NCBI RefSeq assembly: GCF_018812025.1
Contig: NC_063049.1
Location: 35,717,447-35,781,446 of the forward strand
DNA: 64,000 nt
Origin: Megalobrama amblycephala
Taxonomy: Eukaryota > Chordata > Actinopteri > Cypriniformes > Xenocyprididae
Direction of reading: 5' to 3'
Numbering within the stretch: position 1 is the stretch's first letter; the number at the start of each line of letters is the position of its first letter. This document shows, in pieces, positions 46,348 through 57,873 of the stretch. Position numbers and translations under genes: made by a program. The notes beneath the pieces are model-generated. The model was given only the letters and a program-made list of their open reading frames with translations. It made no database searches and was not told where the DNA came from.

Positions 46348-47798
46348 ATGAAAGCTGTTATTTTAGCTGCAGGTTATGGAACTAGACTGCAAAGGGACAT
46401 CGATAATGACACGACTGGGAATTTCAAGCATCTGGGTGGCATTGCCAAGCCACTGCTTCCCGTCGGTCCATGCGCCCTTATCTCACACTGGGTTCAGGCA
46501 CTGACCAAAACAAGATGTGTGGACACAGTTTATGTGGTTGTGAGTCCAGAATGACTGTTTAGGTTTTTAAAGATATGACCAAATTCAGCTTTGACGGTAA
46601 TAGTGTTTAACTTGCATGATTATTATGCACAAAATAATCAATTGTGTGATCTATTGAACAGACAAATGATCTTTACTTTGAAGCATTCCAGCAGTGGGCT
46701 CAAGAATTCCCCAATGTTAAAATCATAAACGATGGTACAAGAAGAAATGAGGTGAGCGTATTGGATGGGTGCAATTTATGAATGTTAAATATGATTTTAT
46801 TTATTACTCCCTTTCAATTGTCTCTGCAGGACAGACATGGTGCTGTTGCTTGTCTTCAGTTGGCAGTCAAGTTGTGTGCTGTGGACGACGACTTACTAGT
46901 TATCGGAGGGTATGACCAGCATCAGACTGAATAAGGCACTGTCTCAAGGGCAGTGTTTGAGATGGCTTTAAGAGGAGAATAAAACTTTTATTTTTTCATT
47001 TTGCAGCGATACTTTATTCAAAGAGGATTTCAGCCTGAGAGAATTCACAGAGAGGTTCTTTGAAGTGCAAAATAAAGACAAAGAGAGCAATTTAGTGCTG
47101 TCATACCAATGCAAAGATGAGGGTGAGCATAAAAGCAGAACAATATGTTTTTAACTTTACTAAACATATGGTCACCAGATTTTAAATCCATTATTATATC
47201 ATTTCCAATGTTCAGAAACATCCAAATATGGGATTTTGGAGTTGGATGAGGACCTTAAAGTACAGCGTATGAAGGAAAAACCTCTCTTAAGTGAAACAAG
47301 TTCACGTAACGCAGTATGTTTTCATTTATATTTGAAGATAAAGACATATCTTTATTTTTATAAATGATATCTTTAATGTGTTTTCCTCATTTTGCAGTGT
47401 CCTTGCTTTTACATGTTTTCAAGAACCTCCCTTCCACTTTTGGACATTTTTCTCAATGAGAAGAAGGTAGAGTTGATGTATATTTATTTAATTATTCTAT
47501 AGTGTTATTTTTTTATGTAACTGTTCTCCATACAGAATGCACCCATTGAAGAGCGGGACGCACCAGGGACCTTTCTGTCATGGCTCATATTAAGGTCACT
47601 TACAGGCAGACTGTAGACAATAAGGCATTGTGTTTGCTCACATTCAATGATATTAATCATGCTTGGTTTTATTTTAGGAGGCCTGTGTATGTGCACAGGA
47701 TATCTGGTCGATTTGATGTTGGGAATCTTGCATCATACATAGAATGTGACAAATACTTCAAGGACCAACTTCACAATCCAACTGTTTATTTGATGTAG
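46348..47798 (+). CDS. Sugar-phosphate nucleotidyltransferase-like protein (274 aa)
   Basis: Eight exons: 46348-46539, 46662-46751, 46830-46909, 47007-47122, 47216-47313, 47398-47466, 47536-47594 and 47678-47798. They sum to 825 nt (275 codons with stop) in consistent phase. The N-terminus MKAVILAAGYGTRLQRDI is the nucleotide-binding loop (GxGTRL) of NTP transferases such as RmlA, GlmU and UDP-glucose pyrophosphorylases. The typical downstream Lys-Pro follows (GGIAKPLLPVG), and LLVIGGDTLF supplies the metal-binding Asp. The length covers only the catalytic Rossmann-like domain, with no beta-helix acyltransferase part. It probably transfers a nucleoside monophosphate to a sugar-1-phosphate in the cytosol; the substrate cannot be told. 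I know of no mammalian orthologue between ankar and asnsd1. A poly(A) signal lies at 47841-47846. It converges on asnsd1, with 146 bp between stop codons. Confidence 0.85.
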
Positions 47799-47944
47799 TT
47801 CAAACATGTAATGACAATTAAACATGAAAACAACATTCAGAATAAAACTGCATCAGTACCCTTTTTGAGTGAATTATTGTCACAATCTTATGCATTATAT
47901 TTATATTAAAAAGAACTAGAAGGGACAATAGGCAGAGTATTCAA

Positions 47945-50900
47945 TCAGGTGGTGACCAGCCTTTTGCATTTATCCGAGGCCTTTTCGTGGTGGTTCTCTA
48001 ACTTGGCGATTCTGGAGCCAAACTGCATGGCTCTCTTAGGTAAGAGAGCAGAGAGTCCCAATCCTAACTCGACAGCTGCTAACCTCAATAACAGCTTTTC
48101 TCCAACTCCTCTGGGTAGAGACAAGTCAGCCTTCTCTGACACAGGTAGTCCATTAAGGAAATTGACTACATCTTCGTCCAAGTATGGGAATCTGAGTTAA
48201 AAGAAATATATATATTACATGCAATACTATAGAATTTAATTTTTGGTTTAACAAGCTCTTTAATCTTAGATATTCCTTGAGCTGCAAAGTGTAACTCTTG
48301 CCTGGCCTCTTTTCCATGGTCCCCAATGATTCGGTCATCCCTTCCCAGATTTCTTGAGGATATTCGTCCCAGCTCCATAGCCAGCTCTTTGACGAGTCCT
48401 TCCAGTCCAGAGCTCTTGTACCGCACTCTGTGTCTGGAGTATCCCGCCAGCTGTTCGTCTGCCCCAATGCCAGTCAAAATCACCTTTGAGAAGAGGAAAA
48501 TAAAATGTTATGCAGTGAGACTTGGTCTTTACATTAAAGGGTTAGTTCACCCAAAAATGAAAATTCTGTCATTTATTACTCATCCTCATGTCATTCCACA
48601 TCCGTAAGACCTTCGTTCATCTTCAGAACACAAATTAAGATCTCTTTAATTAAGTCCAAGAGGTTTCCTCCATAGAGATCCAACGCAACTACCACTCCAA
48701 GGTCCAGAAAGTTAGTCAAGACATCAGTAAAGTACTCCATTTGACTCCAGTGGCTTAAACTCAATTTTGATGAAGCAACATGAGTGCTTTGTTTGCACAA
48801 AAAAAAACATTTACCACTTTACTTACCAAAATATTGATCTGCAACATGTTCATGAGAGCTTCACGACGCATGCTTTTTGTGATCACGCGAGAGCTGGGAA
48901 TGCTGCGTGAACAAGTTTTGGATAATATTTTGTTAATAAAGTGGTAAATTATGTGGGGTTTTGGCACAAACAAAGCACTTGCGTCGCTTCATAAAATTGA
49001 GTTTAATCCACTGGCGTCACATGGAGCACTTTAATGATGTCTTTTTCATACCTCTCTGGACCTTGGAGTGGTAGTTGCATTAGATCACTATAGAGAGCAG
49101 AAACCTCTCAGGCTTCATCAAAAACATCTTAATTTGTATTCCAAATTTAACGAAGGTCTTACGATTGTGGAACAACATGAGGGTGAGTAATGACAGAATT
49201 TTAAATTTTGGGTGAACAAACCGTTTAACATCAATTTTCATACAGACATACAGTACAGTCCAAAAGTTTGGAACCACTAAGATTTTTAATGTTTTTAAAA
49301 GACGTTTCGTCTGCTCACCAAGGCTACATTTATTTAATTAAAAATACAGTAAAAAACAGTAATATTGTGAAATATTATTACAATTTAAAATAACTGTTTT
49401 CTATTTGAATATATTTCACAAAGTAATTTATTCCTGTGATGGCAAAGCTGAATTTTCAGCACCATTACTCCAGTCTTCAGTGTCACATGATCCTTCAGAA
49501 ATCATTCTAATATGCAGATCTGCTGCTCAAGAAACATTTAATGTGTACAATTGTACAAAATATGTGTGTACAATTTTTTTTTCAGGATTATTTGATGAAT
49601 AGAAAGTTCAAAAGAACAGTGTTTATCTGAAATCTAATCTTTTGTAACATTATAAATGTCTTTACTGCCACTTTTGATTGATTTAATGCATCCTTGCTGA
49701 ATAAAAGTATTAATTTCTTTAATTTCTTATCAAAAAAATAAAAATAAAAATTCTTACCCCAAACTTTTGAACGGTAGTGTATAATGCTACAGAAGCTTTG
49801 TATTTCAGATAAATGCTGTTCTTTTGAACTTTCTATTCATCAAGAAATCCTGAAAAAAAAAAAAGTACACAACTGTTTTCAACATTGAAAATAATCATAA
49901 ATGTTTATTGAGCAGCAAATCAGCATATTAGAATGATTTCTGGATCATGTGACACTGAAGACTGGAGTAACGATGCTGAAAATTCAGCTTTGCATCACAG
50001 GAATAAATTACTTTATCAAATATATTTAAATAGTACACAGTTATTTTAAATTGTAATAATATTTCACAATATTACTGTTTTTTACTGTATTTTTAATTAA
50101 ATAAATGTAGCCTTGGTGAGCAGACGAAACTTCTTTTAAAAACATTAAAAATCTTAGTGGTTCCAAACTTTTGGACTGTACTGTAATTCAAGTGCAAATA
50201 AAAAAAACAAAAACAAAGTAACCTTTGCTTCTGAAATATAAAGCTCTTCTTCAACACCCTCATTTATGATGCCAGTTCCTCTGGCAGCAAACCAGACAGC
50301 ACATCCAAGGCTATCATCCAGAACAGTGTCCAGAGGGTGCACCAAATGACGGATGCGTTTCTGTCGCATTTCTTGAAGCTCCTCTTGGGTTATGTTAATT
50401 TCGATAAAGTTCCACTGGCGGTTTGGACTGAGATTTTTTAGTTCTTGCAGACCAGCTCTTCCAGTTATTCTGTCTGGCACATCAAAGCAGTTGAAGCTCT
50501 GCTGATCCGGTTGTGTTTTATCAGCATCATCACAGTCTTTCTTCTTATTTTTCCCTTTCTTCAAGGACTTGGGAGGCACTTTTGTTTCTTGGATTTTGAA
50601 AGCAACATTGAGTAGGTCAATGGGTTTGTCTGCAGGGACGTGCCTATCAGCAAGGGCAGCTAATATCATTGAATCAATTCCTCCAGAGAAAAGAATGGCA
50701 ATATCAGCTTTTGTATAATTTAAGGGGACCGCCAATTCATCTTGAGCAGGTAGGTAACAAACTCTCTTACGGACAGCCTCGCTTAGAACTTCAATGAGCG
50801 TGCCAACCATCAGTTTCTTTTTAGTGTTTGTTAGTAATTCTTTCAGACTTTCAACAGAGGTTTGAGAGACGTTCTGATCTTGTTCAGCCGTAAGTGATGA

Positions 50901-51629
50901 AATGGATGTGTTCATTGGGCAAACAGGGTAGGTCAGGTAAAGTCCAGAACTATTTGTGTTTACAGAGACAGATCTGGGTAGATTTGCGCATTTCAATTCC
51001 GAGCTTTCATTTGGCTCATTGCCACTGTGGAAACCCCATGGATAAAGGTCAAAAATAAATGTCCCTGGTGGTGAAGAGTCTGTTAGGTCAAACCTGTAAA
51101 CTCCACTAGGTGGTACTTCCTGCCACTGAGATTGAACATCATCTGCTGGCTGAGAAGCAACAGATGTGAGTATGAAAGATGCTTTTTCAGGATCAAATTT
51201 CCAAAGCAGACTTCTTCTTCCAAAAAAGTCCCTTCCAAACCAGATACAGTGCTCTACTTTTTGGTAATAGATAAAGGCCCAAGGTCCTTTGAGTTGCGAC
51301 AATAAAGATATCACATCTGAGGCACTCTGAGCCATTGACAGGTGATGGAGAACAGCTTTGGTGTCATTTTCTACCTCCTCTACTCTAAGACCACCAAATA
51401 CCTCTCCATTCCAGAGGAGCATGTTCCCGTTGTCATCTTGAAGAGGCTGAGGTGTCAGGGAACCCCTCATATGAAGCACATGTGCTGAGAAAAGGAGACT
51501 GCAGTTTGAAATTGTTACTGTAATGTCCCGGCTACAGTTGGGCCCTCTGTATTTCAGATTTTCACGCACACGCTCCTCTAATGGATCATGCGGCGTGGTC
51601 AAACTGACCACACAGCAGATCCCACACAT
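47945..51629 (-). CDS. asnsd1: asnsd1, asparagine synthetase domain-containing 1
   Basis: Three coding exons, 50223-51629, 48302-48483 and 47945-48191, total 1836 nt and give 611 residues (human about 643). The N-terminus MCGICC has the Cys-2 expected of a class II glutamine amidotransferase. Residues FFGRRSLLW fit that domain. The synthetase half has the PP-loop LFSGGIDSM and the motifs [20 protein letters not shown] and RNLGRDDR. The role is presumed glutamine-dependent amide transfer; the substrate is not established. The second intron uses a GC donor (CCAG|GCAAGA), needed to reach [12 protein letters not shown] in frame. A Lys-rich insert follows the PP-loop ([15 protein letters not shown]). 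The start codon is only 12 nt after the asdurf stop on the same exon. The first intron carries a MITE and a fold-back element. Confidence 0.95.
48535..49229. repeat. MITE, 'GGTTAGTTCACCCAAAAATG' family, full copy
   Basis: The left end 'agttcacccaaaaatgaaaa' and the right end 'ttttaaattttgggtgaaca' are inverted repeats, with the internal blocks 'taagaccttcgttcatc' and 'cgaaggtcttacga'. In asnsd1 intron 1. Confidence 0.85.
49251..50183. mobile_element. 935-bp fold-back element, copy 2
   Basis: Same ends (CAGTACAGTCC...GGACTGTACTG), TA flanks and internal order as 20519-21455. By eye the two differ by only scattered substitutions and small indels over 933 bp. It ends 40 bp before the asnsd1 exon at 50223. 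Confidence 0.9.
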
Positions 51630-51641
51630 GATCCCGCAGCA

Positions 51642-52838
51642 CTAAATATCTTGATATTCTTTCCTCATGTTATCAAGATCCTCTGTAAGAGACAAAATTA
51701 TGACAGTATTAGAAAGTTCTCAACACGGTTGGTATTATTATTTATGATTTGACTATGAAACTTACTTTTACAAGAACTAAGGGTCTCTCCTCTGTCTGCC
51801 AGGAAGAATATATTGCTGTTGGGTTGCTGTGTGTACACTCTCTATAAGAATAAGGTTAGGATTACCAGAAATTAGTGATATTCTAGCAAATCTGCATATA
51901 TAAGCTTAAGAATACGGGTAATTCTAATTCTTCAAAAATTAAATTCAGTCATATCTTCTTCATTTAAATTTATGCCACGAGAAGACCAATGACTTTGAGG
52001 TACATGTTGATATTGTTTAGTTATAATATGTTGATGAGTTAGTTAATGCAAGATAAAAGCAGTCTGACATGGAATTTTATTATTTGATTCCAAGTGTGAT
52101 GGAAAATAGCAATAGATTATATATATATATTTTTTTAAGTTACGTTTATGTTTATACATTTATAAGGGTTACATTTTATTTGTAAATATTTCAAATTATG
52201 TTAAATACTCTATATTTAAGTTTACAGTGTACAAATAAAATGTAACACTGCTTATATTCCAATATAAGATAAAATAGAATTCTTATTTTCTATATTTTAT
52301 GACAAATATTTTTACTCTTTTCGTTACTTTTTTTTAATTGGAAAAATAACTGAAAATAAAGATATAAGATTGCAAGGTCATAAAAATATATAAGGTTATA
52401 TTATAATGTTACAGTAAAAATATGTTTTAAACATATATGAACTTTTATAGGACTCGGAGATGTGTATTCTGTAGTTTGACTTTGTCATCTATAACTGAGT
52501 GACAGCATCTGCTACTCCAAATGTAGCATGGCCTATATGATAATGGGACGACATACATACCCTGTTTTTCCTCAAATTGCTCAACTCGTCGACTAAAATC
52601 TTTTGCTCTTTTATCTGTGAATGAATAGTAAAGGTTTGTAAGCGGTAATTAAAAACATAAATTACTATATACATACACTAAAAGTGCTTTAACTGACCAT
52701 TAACGTAAAGGTATGATAATGTAACTATACATGCTATACAAAATATTTGTGATATGAAACCTTCTTGTTCAGCTCCTCTTTTTGTGCGAGCTCTTCTTGA
52801 GTCTCAGGTTCCGTTGGTTGACTGTTCTTAGAAGACAT
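51642..52838 (-). CDS. asdurf: asdurf, ASNSD1 upstream ORF (prefoldin-like small protein)
   Basis: Four exons, 52761-52838, 52561-52614, 51766-51841 and 51642-51682, total 249 nt and give 82 residues. The core IKEQKILVDELSNLRKNR, then PNSNIFFLADR, matches human ASDURF as I know it. The product is a beta-type prefoldin-like subunit reported in the PAQosome co-chaperone complex in the cytosol. The predicted form is two helices flanking a beta hairpin, with the coiled-coil heptads visible in KEQKILVDELSNL. The last exon ends YQDI then TAG, followed by 12 nt and the asnsd1 ATG, so a single spliced mRNA carries both frames. The start ATG at 52838 is the only in-frame one upstream. Individual exons are as short as 41 nt, so automated annotation may miss this gene. 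Confidence 0.92.
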
Positions 52839-53142
52839 TTTAATTTAAAAGTAAAAGAGCTTCGTGTGATTTAAGGAAACATTTCCACATGCAAGTGTCT
52901 CGCTCGTCGAACACGAATGACGTATGCGGGAGTACAGACAACGACGCTTTAAAAGTGCGTCACGTCAGTGTTTACCCCCACAATAATACCACCATGTATG
53001 GCGCATTTGAACAAAGAAATGAGGATGAATTAGGATGAGAGAATGAGTAAGCAGGTAGTTTCATAACTGATAATGTGTCTAGAGAAATACAATGCACTCT
53101 AACAAAGATTAACCATGGTTTTATAATAGTAAAAGTGTAATG

Positions 53143-53183
<41 letters not shown>
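53143..53183. repeat. (TTA)n microsatellite
   Basis: About 13 TTA units. Confidence 0.92.
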
Positions 53184-53186
<3 letters not shown>

Positions 53187-53694
53187 GCGGATTGATTATC
53201 ATTCGTATAACCACAGTTTTACTAAATACCATGGTTAAACTATGTGTAGCAATACCATGGTCAAATTGTGGTTACCGTGGTTTAACTACAATAACCTTTT
53301 TTTGTTGTTGTTTGTTTTGTTTGGTAGTAAAACCATGGTTAATTTTCGTAAGGGTAAATTTTCAACAATAACACCTCAGATTGGTCAAATACTTCCAAAC
53401 ACATTTTACAATATTTCTACCCCCAGGGCAGTGACCCACTATCAGGGCCAGTTGCAATAAACATAGCCACTAAGGTAAGACTGTGTCTTAAGAACTAGTC
53501 TGACGAACTAGCAGTTAATTAGGGCTCATCAGTCTATTTTTCGGAATCAAATCTACCTTTTCATGTAACTGACTTAAAAAATTATGATCAGTCTTGAAGA
53601 AAAAAATTAGATGAGTAACTTGTAAGACTAGTCTAATCAGTTTATGCAGCCAGCCCCAGAGCAAACAAAGCAGCTGATTCCTGTCTGAAATTAA

Positions 53695-54432
53695 TATGAT
53701 CTGATACTGAAACTATCCTATCTGATACCCTAACATCCTTGAAGGAAGACAAAAAATTAATATACCATAACACATATTTTCGTTGCCCTGTAACTGGAGA
53801 GCTTTGCTCAAAACATGTCAAAGCACACTGATTGCATTTTAAAGTCAAGCTGACCAGCTTTTACTGTATTACTGTAAAAACAATGGAGCCTTTTGATTTT
53901 TTTATCTCTCACAACACTAAATAGTCAACAGCCAAAATCCTAGAATCCTGATCCATGAGGTCATCCCTTGTGATGACAAAAAGTTTTTGTAAATTGTAAC
54001 ACATCCCAAAAAGTCAATAATGCAGCCAAACAGATTTTGTATTATTTTACACCCAGGGCAGTGGAACTGATATTATCTGATACTATTCTATCTGATATCC
54101 TACTTAAGAAAGGGGGGTAAAGAAAATGAAGATGATATCATAACTCTTGGAGTATGCAACATCCAATTATCCAAATATTTTGTTGTCCTGTAACTGGAGA
54201 GCTTTGCTCAAAACATGTCAAAGCACATTGTTTGCATTTTAACCTTGAGGGTAAAAAAGTTTAGTCAAAGCTGACTGGCTTTTACTGTCTTACTCTAAAA
54301 ATGTGTTGAATCCAGGTAGTGTTTAGGGTACAATGAGGCCTTTTGATTTTTAAATAACCAACAGCCACCATCCTAAATGCAGAATCCTGATTCATGAGGT
54401 CATCGCTTGTGATGACAAAAGGTTTTGTAACA
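53695..54432. repeat. Tandem duplication, unit about 375-400 bp
   Basis: Two diverged copies share the blocks 'ctgtaactggagagctttgc', 'tcaaaacatgtcaaagcaca' and 'tgtgatgacaaaa'. Copy 1 runs from about 53695 to 54000 and copy 2 from about 54072 to 54432. Confidence 0.8.
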
Positions 54433-55034
54433 CTTTTAAAATGCACAACCCTGAAATGATCACATGTATATTGAGACAAAAGTGATTTTGTGTTTTGTTA
54501 AAGATTGTTATATCAGCTAATTCTAAGTATAAAACAGCATTGAAAATGCAGGAAATGAAAACAAGGGAATGCAATAATTAAATGACAAAACACTCACACA
54601 CTGTCAAATAAGTAAAGGGTATTTTGAGGGGTAAAAAGACTATGGCGTTCAGATTTCTGAAATGTAATCCAGGGACATTTCCTTGTTCAATGGTTAAAAT
54701 ATCATTAAATTCCTCACTTGTTTATTATCTATGAATAAAAAAATGGGTACAATACATTTTTGTATGTTTTTTATTATTATTATTGTTCTGGGTTCCTTAC
54801 ACTATTATAATTAATAACTATTATGATATTGTCGGGTCAAACTGACCCGTAACCAGTTTTAATACAATTCGTCAAAAATCACACTATAAAAATAGTAAAT
54901 AGTAACCATTGCAAACAGATCAAAACAAAATTATAACAAAATTATGACTTTACAAAAACTGATTAGCAAAAATAAATATGTGATAATTAAAACTGTATTT
55001 AACAAATATTTTGACATTTTCTAAATGTATTTTC

Positions 55035-55620
55035 ACAAACTGCTGGGTTGAAAACAACCCAATTTGGGTTGAAAAATGGACAAACTCAGCGATTGGGGTG
55101 TTTTAACTGGCAGTTTTATTTAACACAACTATAGTATAAAAATTATTATATGGCTGGCTTAAAATGAACCCAAAATAGGTTGGAAATTAAAAATCATAAA
55201 CATAATTACTAGAGGCAACAGTAATAACACAAACTATAGATATAGAAAGACGGTTCACTCCAATTAGTTATGAATAAGAGAAATTGCAGGATAGGAATAG
55301 GTTGCAGGAATAGGTTGGAAATTAAAAATCAGACACATAATTACTAGAGGCAACAATACACTCTAAAAAATGCTGGGTTAAAAACAATCCAAGGTGGGTT
55401 AAATATGGACAAACCCAGCGGTTGGGTTAAATCCTGCTGGGTAGTGTTATTTAACTCAGCTACTGATTAAAATATTACTAGCTGTCTTAAAATGAACCCA
55501 AAATAGGTTGGAAATTAAAAATCATACACATAATTACTAGAGGCAACAGTAATAACTAAAACTATAGATATAGAAAGACGGTTCACTCCAATTAGTTTTG
55601 AATGAGAGAAATTGCAATGT
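55035..55620. repeat. Tandem duplication with 'GCTGGGTT' motifs
   Basis: Segments of roughly 240 bp at about 55040-55275 and 55375-55615 share 'aaaataggttggaaattaaa' and 'agacggttcactccaattag', each preceded by 'gctgggtt' and 'aacaacccaa'-like inverted words. Confidence 0.8.
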
Positions 55621-57770
55621 GCAAAATGGCAGAATACATCCCGCCTTTTAAGTAAAGGAGCCAATCGCTGATTGACAAAGTCATTGCGTCACTGTAGCTG
55701 CCGTTAGTGGCTCCGGTTCCCATAGAAACCTGAGACTCACGCTTAGGACTGCACATGCGCATTGACTCATCTAGCCTGAAAAATAAGCCTTTTTAATGCT
55801 ATTGGTTCATGTCAGATTTTGTTGCTGATTTGAAATATGTATTTTAATTGGGAGTTCACCAAGCAGTTTTTGAGATTTCAGTTTTCCCCTATTCAAATAG
55901 ATAGGACTTGAGGTGTTTCCCAGTTCACATACTTATGCACTATTCTATGACGTTTTTAAGTATAAATAGTGCGAGTAGTGTGTTCACACTGAAAATTCCA
56001 AAAAGAAATAGTACACTTTAAATATCCGGATGATGCACTAAATTAACGGGAAAAAAACGAAGTGTGGAATGTTGGACACTTCATGCACTCAACTGTCGCA
56101 GTTTTAGTTATGTAGCGGAGGGGTAGGGGGTCAGACTCTGATGTTAAATGACAAAATAACCTTATACAATTCACGCACTACATAGCACGTAAGTACATAG
56201 TGTATAAGTGCATAATGTATAGTGCGTCATTTGAGACGCAACTTTGGTCTTGAATGCCCGAAATAGCTGTAAATATGGTCTGGTCAACCTAAAAATGACC
56301 CCTATAGTTGCCTCTAGCTATAATTTTTAATCAAACCAAGCTTGTTTTATTATTCATTATTGTCTATCAATGGAATATTTTACAGATTGTTTTATACTTT
56401 GACCAGGAAAAAAAAAAATCCCTAATGTCTGATTGCATTGGGCTGGCAGACTTGAACCTTATTTTAAGGTTTGAGTCATCGCAAGTGCACACTATGCACT
56501 ACATTATTCAGATATTAAAAGCAAGCACCTGGAAGTCATTTTAATCTGTTGTCTGTTGCTCTAAACATAGAATCTATTGGTTTTTGTAATCATTCCTATT
56601 TTTAATACCAGTTAGATCCCACTCTCCTGTTTCGTAAACTTCTAACCTCATTCATGACACCGAAAGCCTGCATTTACTGAATTACAGTGTTTGTGTTTGT
56701 GGTCCTGTTGATTGTGCATTAGCCCCTGTTTGCTGTATATTCTGTTGAAATGTGTGGTCACCCATGAAAGGCTTAAGTGTTAAATCATGTGAACAGTGTT
56801 TACTTGTGTGTTTCCACCTCTAATATCACAAACACACTAGTTTGTTTGGGTTCAGACATGGTCATGGCAGAAATCCTGTATTGATTTTAAACACCTGTGT
56901 AAAGCTTGGATCCTTATCAGCCGAAAATTGCCAATGTCCAGGGTTAGTAAATGTGTTGGAACAGTTGCTCAGCTGATTTGTCAGGTCAAAGAAAACCAAG
57001 TTTTAGTTTAGTTGAATTTGCTTAATTTAATCTAGATATAGAGCACAAATATATTTTCTTTTCTTTTTTTTTTTTCTTTTTTTAACCACAAAAACCATGA
57101 ATAGAGCCTGAATATTGTTGTGCTGTGTAGATGTATATAGATGTAAAATATAGATGTAAAGAATATGAGCAAGCAAGTAAAGCTCATAGTGGTGTTATTA
57201 GACCAACAGAGAGATGGAGCACAAAACCAAGTCTCTGACCTGAGTAATCTGTTTCCTTGTCTCAGATTTCTGTGTATGGGATGGTTCCGTGTGCAACATG
57301 ACTCAGCTTTGAGCCTTCTGTGAATGGGATGGGTTCCTAATCGTCAGACTTTTTAATCAAGCCCACAAGCAGTGTTAGGTGTTGCTTTGTCATGCATATA
57401 CTGCCAAATACTGCAGCAAACAAATATGAAAACCACTAACAAAGAGGTATAACGGCACAATCCTCTCTGTTTGTTTTGTGATTAAATATGACATATCATT
57501 GCATCACATTATTATTTAAAAACAATCAAACAGAGCAAAGCATTACTTCACTTTTATGTATTATCATGTCTAAAAAATCTAAAAATTCACCAGATAAGAA
57601 AAACATGCTATTACTTTTGCCATGAGCTTCTGCATTTAAAATAAAGGTTCTTTATAGTGGAACGACTTTTCCATTGCACAAAAGGTTCTTTATAGTGAAG
57701 ATTATTGAAATGTTCTTCACACTAAGAAAAAATGAGAACAGTTCACTGAAAGGTTCTTTGAAAGGTTCTC

Positions 57771-57873
57771 TGTTGCTTGGGCACTTTTCCAATGAGAATG
57801 GGAAAAAAATGTTGATCTAATGTATCCAGATTTTTAACTTTGTTGCGCATTCTCAATGGGAAAGTGCCCAAGC
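57771..57873. repeat. Short palindromic repeat
   Basis: The arms 'gcttgggcacttttccaatg' and 'caatgggaaagtgcccaagc' pair around a short spacer, next to repeated 'aaaggttctttatagtg' words at 57645-57700. Confidence 0.75.
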
